Below are positions 25,039 to 32,635 of a stretch of DNA of 39,533 bases, one piece after another (within the stretch, counting starts at the first letter, position 1; every line of letters begins with the position of its first letter). The stretch lies in NCBI GenBank assembly GCA_041627895.1, contig JBFKQC010000033.1, forward strand, positions 1-39,533, given 5' to 3'. The notes beneath the pieces are model-generated. The model was given only the letters and a program-made list of their open reading frames with translations, did not search any database and was not told where the DNA came from. Source of the stretch: JBFKQC01 sp041627895 (GTDB taxonomy: Bacteria; Pseudomonadota; Alphaproteobacteria; Rhodobacterales; Rhodobacteraceae). The position numbers were made by a program, and so were the translations under genes.

Positions 25039-25539
25039 CTAGCTTTCCCAGCACCAGACCGTGTCGGGGCGGCGCTGGTCGCTCCATTGCAGGATGTTCG
25101 CGCCGCGGAAGGTCGAGGCGCCGCTGACCGCCATGTAAAGGTTCGAGTTGGCGTTGATCAGCCGGATGCAATTGTTGAACACCGAGGCGACGCGCCAGCG
25201 CAGGTCGGTCTGTCCCCGGTTGGTCCAGAGCACGATCTTGCCGCCCGCCCGCGTGCTGCCGCCCGAGACCGCCAGGTAGAACCGGCTGTCGAAACTTCGC
25301 ACCAGATAGTTGCCGTCGCGTTGCCGGATGAACCGCCAGGCAGCGCCCGGTTTCGTCCGGTCCGACCATTGCACCGTCTCGGCACCGGCAGAGGCCCGGT
25401 CGCCGAAGACCCAAAGGTAATAGCCGGTGGCGTTGTTCCTGAGCTTGAGCGGGGTGTCTTCCGGCACTTGCTGTGCCGGCGCCATCGCCGGGAAGAGCGC
25501 GAGAAACAGGGCGGTTCTGAGCAATCGCAGCAAACGCAT
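25039..25539 (-). CDS. Secreted ricin-type beta-trefoil lectin-like protein
   Basis: A 166-residue exported protein: signal peptide MRLLRLLRTALFLALFPAMA (cleaved after about 22), then a single beta-trefoil made of three repeats at about 31-72, 78-120 and 123-166. Each repeat carries a Y-L/M-x-V-x-G-like strand (YYLWVFGD, FYLAVSGG, LYMAVSGA), then a Q/L-W turn (VQWSD, VLWTN, LQWSD), and ends in a Trp strand (WRFI, WRVA, WCWE). This is the pattern of ricin-B/CBM13 lectins that bind sugars. Two cysteines (124, 163) could bridge. No catalytic domain is fused. The ATG has no good ribosome-binding site, but a stop codon one triplet upstream bars a longer form. Confidence 0.78.
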   Translation of the reverse strand: MRLLRLLRTALFLALFPAMAPAQQVPEDTPLKLRNNATGYYLWVFGDRASAGAETVQWSDRTKPGAAWRFIRQRDGNYLVRSFDSRFYLAVSGGSTRAGGKIVLWTNRGQTDLRWRVASVFNNCIRLINANSNLYMAVSGASTFRGANILQWSDQRRPDTVWCWES

Positions 25540-25544
25540 CGTTC

Positions 25545-25584
25545 AAAAAAGGTCAAGTACGCGGGCAGCTTAGAGCAGCCCGCG
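25545..25584 (-). terminator. Hairpin with downstream U-run after the MTR gene
   Basis: CGCGGGC-A-GCT (25560-25570) pairs with AGC-A-GCCCGCG (25574-25584), leaving the loop TAG and a single A/A mismatch. In the minus direction it is followed after 9 bases by TTTTTT (25550 to 25545). It lies 68 bases beyond the stop of the methyltransferase gene and just upstream of the beta-trefoil start, so it may end the metF-MTR transcript or act as a leader structure for the trefoil operon. Confidence 0.4.
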
Positions 25585-25652
25585 CACAATGTACAGAAGT
25601 TGTAACGCGCCGCCTGCGATCCCGCGGGCGGAGAGGTCCGCGCGGCCCGCGG

Positions 25653-26612
25653 TCAGGCCCGGCGCCGCCGGCGCCCGCCGCGGCCCGACCCGGCCGCCGC
25701 CGCGGCCTGGCTGGCCTCGGGGAAGGGCGTGCCCTCGTTCACCGCGTCCAGCACGCGGCTGAACTTGATCCATTCGGAACCGTTGGCGTCGTGGTTCATC
25801 AGGAAGTTGGCGGCGCGGATCGCCTCCATCTCGACCGGGCGCACCGGATTCATGATCGCCGAGGTCATGCCCGCGCCGATCGCCATCGGCAGGAAGGCGG
25901 CGTTGATGCCGTGCCGGAGCGGCAGGCCGAACGAGATGTTCGAGGCGCCGCAGGTGGTGTTGACGCCCAGTTCCTCGCGCAGCTTGCGCACCAGCGCGAA
26001 CACCTGCTGGCCGGCGCTGGCCATCGCGCCGACCGGCATCACTAGCGGATCGACGACGATGTCATGCGCCGGGATGCCGAAATCGGCGGCGCGCTCGACG
26101 ATCTTCTTCGCGACCGCGAAGCGCACGTCGGGGTTCTCGGAAATCCCGGTGTCGTCGTTCGAGATCGCCACGACCGGCACATCGTATTTCTTGACCAGCG
26201 GCAGGATCGCCTCGAGCCGCTCCTCCTCGCCGGTCACGGAGTTCAGCAGCGGGCGGCCCTTGGCGACGGCCAGCCCGGCCTCCAGCGCGCCGGGAACCGA
26301 ACTGTCGATGCACAAAGGAACGTCCACAAGCCCCTGAACAAGCTCGATCACCTTCCGCATGAGCGGCGGCTCGGTCTCGTTCGGGTTGGGGTTCGAGTTG
26401 TAGACGACGCCGGCGTTGACATCCAGCACCATGGCACCGCAGGCGACCTGTTCCAGCGCGTCCTTCTCGACGGTCGAGAAATCGCCCGCCTCAAGCTCCG
26501 CGGCCAGCTTCTTGCGGCCGGTGGGGTTGATCCGCTCGCCGATCACGCAGAACGGCTCGTCAAAGCCGATCACGACGGTGCTGGACTGGGACTCGACGAC
26601 GGTGCGGGTCAT
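25653..26612 (-). CDS. Methyltetrahydrofolate:corrinoid methyltransferase (pterin-binding domain of a split MetH)
   Basis: A 319-residue stand-alone pterin-binding TIM barrel, corresponding to the folate domain of MetH. Signature blocks are FCVIGERINPTGRKKL, VLDVNAGVVYNSNPNPNE, PLCIDSS, LLNSVTGEEER, IVVDPLVMPVGA, and TCGASNISFGLPLRHGIN. It should pass the methyl of 5-methyl-tetrahydrofolate to a corrinoid protein. No B12-binding, homocysteine or reactivation domain is attached or encoded next to it, as in the split methionine synthase reported for Phaeobacter and relatives. The C-terminus is a short Ala/Gly/Arg-rich tail. AAGGAG lies 7 bases before ATG 26612, which overlaps the HAD gene stop by 4 bases. 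Confidence 0.9.
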   Translation of the reverse strand: MTRTVVESQSSTVVIGFDEPFCVIGERINPTGRKKLAAELEAGDFSTVEKDALEQVACGAMVLDVNAGVVYNSNPNPNETEPPLMRKVIELVQGLVDVPLCIDSSVPGALEAGLAVAKGRPLLNSVTGEEERLEAILPLVKKYDVPVVAISNDDTGISENPDVRFAVAKKIVERAADFGIPAHDIVVDPLVMPVGAMASAGQQVFALVRKLREELGVNTTCGASNISFGLPLRHGINAAFLPMAIGAGMTSAIMNPVRPVEMEAIRAANFLMNHDANGSEWIKFSRVLDAVNEGTPFPEASQAAAAAGSGRGGRRRRRA

Positions 26613-27271
26613 GTGAGAACTCCTTGGTATGCGCCGAGCAGCGGGGCAAGCGCGGGATCGTTGAAATCGTCTATGACGAGCCGGGCGCCGTTGGCCTTGA
26701 GCCTGGCGTCGGAAAGGCTGGTGCGCATCGCGACGGCACAGGCGCCGGCGGCGCTGGCGGCGCGAAGGCCCGAGGGGCTGTCCTCGAAGGCGATGCAGTC
26801 GGCGGGTTCGGCGCCGAGCAGGCGCATCGCCTCGCGGTAGGGATAGGGGTCGGGCTTGCCGCGCGGGCATTCCTCGCCGATCACGACGACCTCGAAATGC
26901 CGGCGCAGCCCGATGGCGCCCAGCATCGCCTCGGCATTGGGCCGCATCGCGTTGGTGACGACCGCGCGCCGCCAGCCCTCGGCATCGGCGCGCTCCAGCA
27001 GCGCCCGCGCGCCCGGCGTCGCCGGGTAGGGCCGCGGCAGGCGGCGGCGGAATTCCGCCTCTTTTCGCTGGCTCAGCCCTTCCGGGTCCGGTTCGTCCGG
27101 CAGGAATTCCGCGAAGACATCGACGTTGAGCCGCCCCAGGACATGGTCGGCATAGAAGCCTTCCGGCCACGGCAGATCCCGCGCCGCCCACATCTCGCGA
27201 AACACGGTCTCGTGGATCGCGTCGCTGTCGAGCATCGTGCCGTCGAGGTCGAAGAGCAGCGTAAGCGGCAT
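26609..27271 (-). CDS. HAD-family hydrolase (phosphoglycolate phosphatase-like)
   Basis: A 220-residue HAD subfamily IA phosphatase. Motif I is FDLDGTMLDSD with the nucleophile and acid Asp, motif II is VVTNAMR, motif III Lys is in RGKPDPYPY, and motif IV is IAFEDSPSGLRAA. A helical cap spans about 18-85. Such enzymes dephosphorylate small metabolites; the substrate cannot be read from sequence. It sits between metF and the methyltransferase gene, overlapping the latter by 4 bases, so a role in one-carbon metabolism, perhaps repair of a damaged metabolite, is possible but unsupported. Confidence 0.88.
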   Translation of the reverse strand: MPLTLLFDLDGTMLDSDAIHETVFREMWAARDLPWPEGFYADHVLGRLNVDVFAEFLPDEPDPEGLSQRKEAEFRRRLPRPYPATPGARALLERADAEGWRRAVVTNAMRPNAEAMLGAIGLRRHFEVVVIGEECPRGKPDPYPYREAMRLLGAEPADCIAFEDSPSGLRAASAAGACAVAMRTSLSDARLKANGARLVIDDFNDPALAPLLGAYQGVLT

Positions 27272-27287
27272 GGGGTCCGGTGCGGTG

Positions 27288-28220
27288 TCAGGCTGCGGCG
27301 GCGGCGGCGGGCCGGGTGGCGGCGCCGCCGTTCTCGATCGCCCAGGTGGCGTTGGTCTTGATGCCGCCGAGCGGGAAGAAGTGCACCTGCTCGATCCCGA
27401 AATTCGGGTTCGCGGCCTTGTGCGCGGCCAGTTCGGCGATCACGTCGGTCGGCTCGTAGGGCAGCACCAGCTTGGTGACGTCCATCGCGCGTTTCTGCAG
27501 CACCTTCAGCGAGGGGCCGACGCCGCAGCCGATGGCGAACTTGATCAGCGTCTGCAGCTTGGCCGGCCCGGCGATGCCGATATGAACCGGCAGGCGGATG
27601 CCCTCGGCCTGAAGGCGGTTCACCCAGGCGATGATCGGCCGCGCTTCGAAGGCGAACTGCGTGGTCAGCGCCATCTTGGCGTCGGTGCGCTCGGAAAACG
27701 CCTGCTTCCAGCGCAGCGCCTCCATTACGGTCTTGTCGCCGCCCTTGGGGTCGATGTCCTTGTTGCCTTCGGGGTGGCCGGCGACATGCAGGCGCTCGAA
27801 GCCGGCCTTGTCGAACAGGCCGGTTTCCATGAGTTGCATCGAGGAGTGGAACGCGCCCACCGGCTCGGCCACGCCGCCGGCCAGCAGAAGCCCCTGTTTC
27901 ACGCCGGCCTCGCCCTGGTAGCGCGCGATCCAGTCGGCGAGCGTGGCCTTGTCCCTGATGATCCGCGCCGGGAAGTGCGGCATGACGGTATAGCCGTCGC
28001 CCGCGAGCCGTTTCGCGGTGGCGACCATGTCCTCGATCTCGGTGCCGTCGATATGCGCGATGTAGACCCGGGTGCCCTCGGGCAGCAGGGCGCGGAAATC
28101 CTCGACCTTCTCGGCGGTGCGCGGCATCACCTCGATCGAGTAGCCTTTCAGGAACGCCTCGATCTGGGCGGCGTCGCCCCGGGGCGCAGTCTCGCGTTTG
28201 CGGAACGTAAGCAGAGCCAT
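27288..28220 (-). CDS. metF: Methylenetetrahydrofolate reductase-like protein
   Basis: A 310-residue flavoprotein-type TIM barrel of the MetF family, in a divergent form. It should reduce 5,10-methylene-THF to 5-methyl-THF, the donor for the neighbouring corrinoid methyltransferase. Recognisable positions are the strand YSIEVMPRTAEKVEDF (in place of the usual FEFFPP start), AHIDGTEIEDM, VMPHFPARII, VAGHPEGNKDI, TTQFAFEARPIIAWVNRL and the end FFPLGGIKTNATWA. A short poly-Ala tail follows. The start at 28220 has GGAGG 5 bases upstream; an in-frame ATG at 28256 would overlap the previous gene. It is second in the four-gene minus-strand cluster. Confidence 0.85.
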   Translation of the reverse strand: MALLTFRKRETAPRGDAAQIEAFLKGYSIEVMPRTAEKVEDFRALLPEGTRVYIAHIDGTEIEDMVATAKRLAGDGYTVMPHFPARIIRDKATLADWIARYQGEAGVKQGLLLAGGVAEPVGAFHSSMQLMETGLFDKAGFERLHVAGHPEGNKDIDPKGGDKTVMEALRWKQAFSERTDAKMALTTQFAFEARPIIAWVNRLQAEGIRLPVHIGIAGPAKLQTLIKFAIGCGVGPSLKVLQKRAMDVTKLVLPYEPTDVIAELAAHKAANPNFGIEQVHFFPLGGIKTNATWAIENGGAATRPAAAAAA

Positions 28221-28246
28221 GGCGGCCTCCCACAATTTGCCGGGCG

Positions 28247-28543
28247 TCACGCCCATCCGTCGTTGTCGATCAGTGCCTTCAGGCGCTCGGGCCCGTATTC
28301 GGTGTCGATCCGCGCCGCCTCGGTCCGGGCGATCTGGTCCTGATCGCCGTCCATCGCGTAGGGCGCGGCCTTGCGGAAGCCCGCGAGATAATCGTCGGTC
28401 CCCCGCGCGCCGGCGTTCATCGCCGCACGGTCGATCGCCTGCTCGAACCGCTCGGGCAGGGGCGCCTTGGCGCCGCGCCGGCCGCGGCCGACGATGACCT
28501 GCGCGGGCATGTCGCGCCAGTACACGATAGTGACCTCGGGCAT
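28247..28543 (-). CDS. 'Virulence factor' domain small protein (PF13769-like)
   Basis: A 98-residue soluble protein starting MPEVTIVYWRDMPAQVIVGR and containing KAPLPERFEQAIDRAAM and AAPYAMDGDQ. I recognise it as the small 'virulence factor' family that regularly precedes metF in Rhodobacterales; the name is historical and says nothing about function. Its first place in the metF - HAD - corrinoid methyltransferase cluster points to a role in B12-dependent methionine synthesis or folate handling. The start at 28543 has GGGGGAA about 8 bases upstream; a longer form starting at 28615 is not conserved-looking. Confidence 0.75.
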   Translation of the reverse strand: MPEVTIVYWRDMPAQVIVGRGRRGAKAPLPERFEQAIDRAAMNAGARGTDDYLAGFRKAAPYAMDGDQDQIARTEAARIDTEYGPERLKALIDNDGWA

Positions 28544-28785
28544 CCCGTGATTCCCCCGAAAAACCTGCACGCTTCTACGCGCCTCGTGCCCCGCGGCAGT
28601 GCGCGTTTTCGACATGTCGTCGCCGCGTTGCGACGGATGCGGCGGTCATAGCAGGCGCCGTGCCTGCGGGCCACAGTCAAGGCCATGCAAAATACTCAAG
28701 ACCATCATGAGGCGGCCAAGAGTTTCCTTGCGAAAGCCCGGGCCCGCGCGTAGGCTTCCGGCAACCGAGGTTGGAGGGCGGTCGG

Positions 28786-29898
28786 ATGGCGCCCAAGCGT
28801 CCCAAGGGTGCGGGCGCGTTCCCGAAACCGGTCGAGCCCCCTGCACCCGCGCGCCCCGATCCGGCGGAGCTTTATGCTGCGCTCGATCTGGGGACGAACA
28901 GTTGTCGAATGCTGATTGCCCAGCCCAAGGGCAGTCAGTTCCACGTGGTCGACTCGTTCTCGAAATCGGTGCAGCTGGGGCAGGGGCTGGAACGCTCGGG
29001 CCGGCTTAGCCGTTCGTCGATGGCGCGCACCGTGCAGGCGCTGCGCATCTGTCGGAAAAAGCTGGAAAAACATGGGGTTCGGCGGATGCGGATGGTGGCG
29101 ACCGAAGCCTGTCGCCGGGCCACCAACGCCGCCGAGTTCATGGGATACGTGCGGCGCGAGACCGGTCTTGCGCTGGAAATCATCCAGCCGCTGGAAGAGG
29201 CGCAGCTTGCCGTCGTGTCCTGCGCGCCGCTGGTCTCGACCAAGACCGAGCAGCTGCTCGTCGTCGATATCGGCGGCGGCTCGACCGAGCTTGTCTGGAT
29301 CGACCTGACAAGCGTGCCGCGCCACGACCGGCCGCGCGCGATCATGCGGCTGCACAACGGTTTCAAGCCCGCCGAAAGCCCGTTCCCGCACGCCAAGGTG
29401 GTCGACTGGATCTCGGTGCCTCTGGGCGTCGCCACGCTGCGCGACCAGTTCCACGATGTCGACGACGATGCGGGCCGTTTCGCGCTGATGAGCTGGTTCT
29501 TCGAGGAGAACCTGGCGAGCTTCACGCCCTACGAGGAAATCCAGGCCAAGGAAGGCTTCCAGATCATCGGCACCTCGGGCACGGTGACGACCGTGGCGGC
29601 GTCGCATCTGGGGCTCAGGCGCTATGACCGGAACAAGGTCGACGGGCTGCGCATGACCTCGGACCAGATCGACAGGGTGATCCGGGAATACCTGTCGCTC
29701 GGCCCTATCGGGCGCCGCGCCGACCCGCGGATCGGACGCGACCGGCACGCGCTGATCATGTCGGGCGCGGCGATCCTGCAGGCGCTCTTGCGCGTCTGGC
29801 CCACCGACCGGCTGTCGGTCGCCGACCGCGGCCTGCGCGAGGGGCTGCTTTATGCCCAGATGAGCGCCGACGGCGTGCTGGAGGACGCGCCGTTCTGA
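28786..29898 (+). CDS. Ppx/GppA phosphatase family protein
   Basis: A 370-residue member of the exopolyphosphatase / guanosine pentaphosphate phosphatase family, in the actin-like ATPase fold. Phosphate-binding loops are AALDLGTNSCRMLIA (near 35-50) and VVDIGGGSTELVW; the IIGTSGTVTTVAA motif is also present. It lacks the extra C-terminal domain of long E. coli Ppx, so it is the short form. It may degrade polyphosphate or pppGpp; the two cannot be separated here. The first 30 residues are Pro/Lys-rich and poorly conserved. GGAGGG is 7 bases before ATG 28786. rlmE follows after one inserted gene, an association usual in this group. Confidence 0.9.
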   Translation: MAPKRPKGAGAFPKPVEPPAPARPDPAELYAALDLGTNSCRMLIAQPKGSQFHVVDSFSKSVQLGQGLERSGRLSRSSMARTVQALRICRKKLEKHGVRRMRMVATEACRRATNAAEFMGYVRRETGLALEIIQPLEEAQLAVVSCAPLVSTKTEQLLVVDIGGGSTELVWIDLTSVPRHDRPRAIMRLHNGFKPAESPFPHAKVVDWISVPLGVATLRDQFHDVDDDAGRFALMSWFFEENLASFTPYEEIQAKEGFQIIGTSGTVTTVAASHLGLRRYDRNKVDGLRMTSDQIDRVIREYLSLGPIGRRADPRIGRDRHALIMSGAAILQALLRVWPTDRLSVADRGLREGLLYAQMSADGVLEDAPF

Positions 29899-29928
29899 TC
29901 CGCGCGGCGCTGCAGGGGGAAACGGTGC

Positions 29929-30432
29929 TTGGAGATCCCCGCCGGGTTCGAATTCGAGACCGAAAGGCTGCGCGCCGAACGCATTGACGGCGGGTCGGCG
30001 GACCGTGCCCTCGTGGCCGGGGCCGCGGCGATCCTGTCGCCCGCGGTGACAGCGTTCCTGCCGCCGGCGTTGCAGGTCGCGCCCGGCGAAACGGACGCGG
30101 CGGCCTGGCTCGACGCGGCAGCGCGCGAGGCGCGGGTGCTGGGCGTGCGCACGCGCGCCGGCGAGCTTGTGGGATTTGTCCTGCTCCTCGCCGCCGGCGG
30201 CGGCGAGATCATGCTCGGATATCTGCTGGCCGAGCGCGCCTGGGGACAGGGCTATGCCACGGAATTGCTGCGCGGTCTCGTGGCGGCATTGCCGGGCCGG
30301 ACACTCGTGGGCGGGGTCGATCCCGGCAACGAGGCATCGGTCGCGGTGCTTCGCAGGGCCGGGTTCCGTCCGCGCCCGGGCCGCGCGCCGGGCGGATCGG
30401 TATACTACGCGCGCGAACCCGGGCGCGGTTGA
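29929..30432 (+). CDS. GNAT family N-acetyltransferase
   Basis: A 167-residue GNAT protein of the RimJ/RimL-like type. It begins at a TTG (GFEFETERLRAERID follows a few residues in) with GGGGGA about 8 bases upstream; no in-frame ATG is suitably placed. The acetyl-CoA region reads LGYLLAERAWGQGYATELLRGL, with the Q/R-x-x-G-x-G/A loop, followed by NEASVAVLRRAGF. The acceptor is unknown. It lies between the Ppx/GppA gene and rlmE, 30 bases after the former, in the same orientation. Confidence 0.82.
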   Translation: MEIPAGFEFETERLRAERIDGGSADRALVAGAAAILSPAVTAFLPPALQVAPGETDAAAWLDAAAREARVLGVRTRAGELVGFVLLLAAGGGEIMLGYLLAERAWGQGYATELLRGLVAALPGRTLVGGVDPGNEASVAVLRRAGFRPRPGRAPGGSVYYAREPGRG

Positions 30433-30492
30433 CACATTGCCTTGCCGTCCCGGGGCACGGCGGCTATCCCGGGGCATCTGACGGAGACTGCC

Positions 30493-31194
30493 TTGACGAA
30501 AAAGACCAGCGGACGCGGGCAGCGGGACCTGCGCACCAAGGTGCGCACGGCGCGGGGGCGCAAGCTGTCGTCCACGCGCTGGCTGGAACGCCAGCTGAAC
30601 GACCCTTACGTAAAGCGCGCGAAGGCCGAGGGCTATCGCGGCAGGGCGGCCTTCAAGATCATCGAACTGGACGACAGGTATCGGTTCCTGGTGCCGGGCG
30701 CGCGGGTCGTCGATCTGGGCTGCGCCCCTGGCGGCTGGTGCCAGGTCGCGGTCCAGCGCGTGAATGCGCTGGGCGACCGGCCGGGCAAGGCGGTGGGCCG
30801 CGTCATCGGCATCGACCTGCAAGAGGTCGAGCCGATTCCCGGCGCCGAAATCCACCCGCTCGACTTCCTCGAAGAAGGCGCCGACGACAAGGTCAAGGCC
30901 TGGCTCGGCGGCGCGGCGGACGTGGTGATGTCGGACATGGCGGCGTCGTCGTCGGGCCACAAGCAGACCGATCATCTGCGGATCGTCGCGCTGTGCGAGG
31001 CGGCGGCGGCGCTGGCCTTCGACGTGCTGGCGCTGGGCGGGACCTTCGTGGCCAAGGTGCTGGCCGGCGGCGCGGAGGGCGCGTTGCAGGCGGAACTCAA
31101 GCGGCGTTTCGACAAGGTCGCGAACGTCAAGCCCCCGGCGAGCCGCAGCGATTCGTCGGAGAAATTCGTTGTCGCCACCGGGTTTCGCGGCTAG
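30493..31194 (+). CDS. rlmE: 23S rRNA (uridine2552-2'-O)-methyltransferase
   Basis: A 233-residue RlmE/FtsJ that methylates U2552 in the A loop of 23S rRNA during 50S assembly. The K-D-K-E catalytic set is in place: Lys in YRGRAAFKIIELD, Asp in VMSDMAASSSG, Lys in TFVAKVL, and Glu in the terminal SSEKFVVATGFRG; the SAM loop is VVDLGCAPGGWCQ. An alphaproteobacterial basic N-terminal extension (about 35 residues) is present. A TTG start at 30493 with ACGGAG 6 bases upstream fits best; in-frame upstream codons are not family-like. Confidence 0.92.
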   Translation: MTKKTSGRGQRDLRTKVRTARGRKLSSTRWLERQLNDPYVKRAKAEGYRGRAAFKIIELDDRYRFLVPGARVVDLGCAPGGWCQVAVQRVNALGDRPGKAVGRVIGIDLQEVEPIPGAEIHPLDFLEEGADDKVKAWLGGAADVVMSDMAASSSGHKQTDHLRIVALCEAAAALAFDVLALGGTFVAKVLAGGAEGALQAELKRRFDKVANVKPPASRSDSSEKFVVATGFRG

Positions 31195-31200
31195 CCCCGC

Positions 31201-31253
31201 GGGGCAACGGGGGCAACGGGGGCAACGGGGGCAACTGGGCAGAGGGGCAGGGG
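31201..31253 (+). repeat. 9-bp GGGGGCAAC tandem repeat with G-quadruplex potential in the phosphomannomutase leader
   Basis: Seven G-runs occur in 53 bases: GGGG, three times GGGGG, GGG, GGGG and GGGG, at 31201, 31209, 31218, 31227, 31237, 31244 and 31250. The first four are separated by CAAC, so the unit GGGGGCAAC repeats with a 9-bp period. The spacing satisfies the G(3+)N(1-7) quadruplex rule several times on the coding strand. The array fills the gap between the rlmE stop and the ATG at 31255 and includes the GAGGGG that would serve as ribosome-binding site. Confidence 0.85.
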
Positions 31254-31254
31254 C

Positions 31255-32616
31255 ATGGCGCTGAGCGCATTCAAGGCCTACGACATCCGAGGCCGCGTGG
31301 GCGAGGACCTGGACGAGGATTTCGCCTGGCGCGTGGGCCGCGCATTCGCCCGGGCGATGCGCCCGGGGCGCGCGGTGCTGGGCCGCGACGTGCGCGACAG
31401 CTCGCCCGCGCTGGCCGCCGCGATCGCGCGGGGGCTGGCCGACGAGGGCGTGGACGTGGCCGATCTCGGGCTGTGCGGGACGGAAGAGGTCTATTTCGCG
31501 ACCGATCACCTGGGCGCGGGCGGCGGGCTGATGGTGACGGCCTCGCACAACCCCCTCGGCGACAACGGGGTCAAGCTGATCGGGCCGGGCGCGCGGCCGA
31601 TCTCGCGCGCGTCCGGCCTGGCCGAGATCGAGGCGCTGGTGGAGGCGGGCGATTTCGGCCCCCCGGCGGCGGCGCGCGGGCGGATCGCGGCCGCGGACAC
31701 GCGCGCGGCCTATGTCGCGCGGGTCCTGTCCTTCGTCGACCGCGCCGCGCTTCGCCCGCTCAAGGTGCTGGTCAATGCCGGCAACGGGGCGGCCGGGCCC
31801 AGCTTCGACGCCATCGCCGCGGCGCTGGCGGATGCGCCGCTTGACTTGGTGCGGATGCATCACGACCCGGACCCGGCCTTTCCGAACGGCATCCCGAACC
31901 CGCTGCTGCCCGAGAACAGGCCACCGACCGCCGCGGCGGTGGTGGCCCATGGCGCCGATCTGGGTGTCGCATGGGACGGCGATTTCGACCGCTGCTTCGT
32001 GTTCGACGAAACCGGCGCCTTCGTCGACGGCGAGTATATCGTCGGTCTGCTGGCCGCGGCGATGCTGGCGGGCCATCCCGGGGCGAAGATCGTGCACGAT
32101 CCGCGGGTGATGTGGAACACGCAGGCGGTCGTGGCCGCGGCGGGCGGCGAGGCGGTGCTGTCGCGCACCGGGCATGCGCTGATGAAGGAGAAGATGCGCG
32201 AGGTCGACGCGGTCTATGGCGGCGAGATGTCGGCGCATCACTATTTCCGCGATTTCATGTACTGCGATTCGGGGATGATCCCGTGGCTGCTGGTGGCCGG
32301 GCACATGTCGGCGACCGGCAGGCCGCTTTCCGCGCTGGTGGCCGAGCGGCGCGCGGCGCATCCCTCGTCCGGCGAGATCAACTTTCGCCTCGGCGACGCC
32401 GAGGCGGCGGTGGCGGCGGTCGAGGCCGAGTTCGCCCGCGGCGCCGAAATCGACCGGCTCGACGGGCTGTCGGCGGCCTTTCCGGGCTGGCGGTTCAACC
32501 TGCGCCGCTCGAATACCGAGCCGGTGGTGCGGCTGAACGTGGAAACCCGCGGCGACGCGGTGCTGCTGGCCGAGAAGACCGAGGCGATTTCCGCCGCCTT
32601 GCGCCGCTTCGGCTGA
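31255..32616 (+). CDS. Phosphomannomutase / phosphoglucomutase
   Basis: A 453-residue alpha-D-phosphohexomutase that interconverts hexose 6- and 1-phosphates to supply GDP-mannose or UDP-glucose for polysaccharide and LPS. Four domains are complete: the phosphoserine S97 in VTASHNPLG, the Mg2+-binding DGDFDRC (241-247), the sugar-specificity loop GGEMSAHHYFRD (GEMSxH points to mannose and glucose), and the phosphate-binding RRSNTEPVVRLN near the C-terminus. It begins SAFKAYDIRG, as expected. Translation probably depends on the G-rich leader just upstream. Symbol left blank because manB, pmm and algC usages overlap. Confidence 0.93.
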   Translation: MALSAFKAYDIRGRVGEDLDEDFAWRVGRAFARAMRPGRAVLGRDVRDSSPALAAAIARGLADEGVDVADLGLCGTEEVYFATDHLGAGGGLMVTASHNPLGDNGVKLIGPGARPISRASGLAEIEALVEAGDFGPPAAARGRIAAADTRAAYVARVLSFVDRAALRPLKVLVNAGNGAAGPSFDAIAAALADAPLDLVRMHHDPDPAFPNGIPNPLLPENRPPTAAAVVAHGADLGVAWDGDFDRCFVFDETGAFVDGEYIVGLLAAAMLAGHPGAKIVHDPRVMWNTQAVVAAAGGEAVLSRTGHALMKEKMREVDAVYGGEMSAHHYFRDFMYCDSGMIPWLLVAGHMSATGRPLSALVAERRAAHPSSGEINFRLGDAEAAVAAVEAEFARGAEIDRLDGLSAAFPGWRFNLRRSNTEPVVRLNVETRGDAVLLAEKTEAISAALRRFG

Positions 32617-32622
32617 TGCGCG

Positions 32623-32634
32623 CGCGCCGGCGCG
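32623..32634. terminator. 12-bp GC palindrome between convergent genes
   Basis: CGCGCCGGCGCG is perfectly self-complementary and fills the 19-bp gap between the phosphomannomutase stop and the tdh stop. In RNA it could only fold with a tiny loop, and no U-run follows, so a termination role is tentative. Confidence 0.25.
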
Positions 32635-32635
32635 T

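Noticed and set aside
28544..28785. Possible SAM, SAH or cobalamin riboswitch ahead of the metF cluster
   Set aside because: I could not place the conserved cores of these riboswitches in the minus-strand leader; covariance-model search would be needed. A TTGACT on the minus strand has no matching -10 at suitable spacing.
28705..32361. A 1218-codon open frame on the minus strand
   Set aside because: It runs antisense to the Ppx/GppA, GNAT, rlmE and phosphomannomutase genes, which all have clear motifs. Its translation is Arg/His/Gln-rich with no domain; long antisense frames are expected at this GC content.
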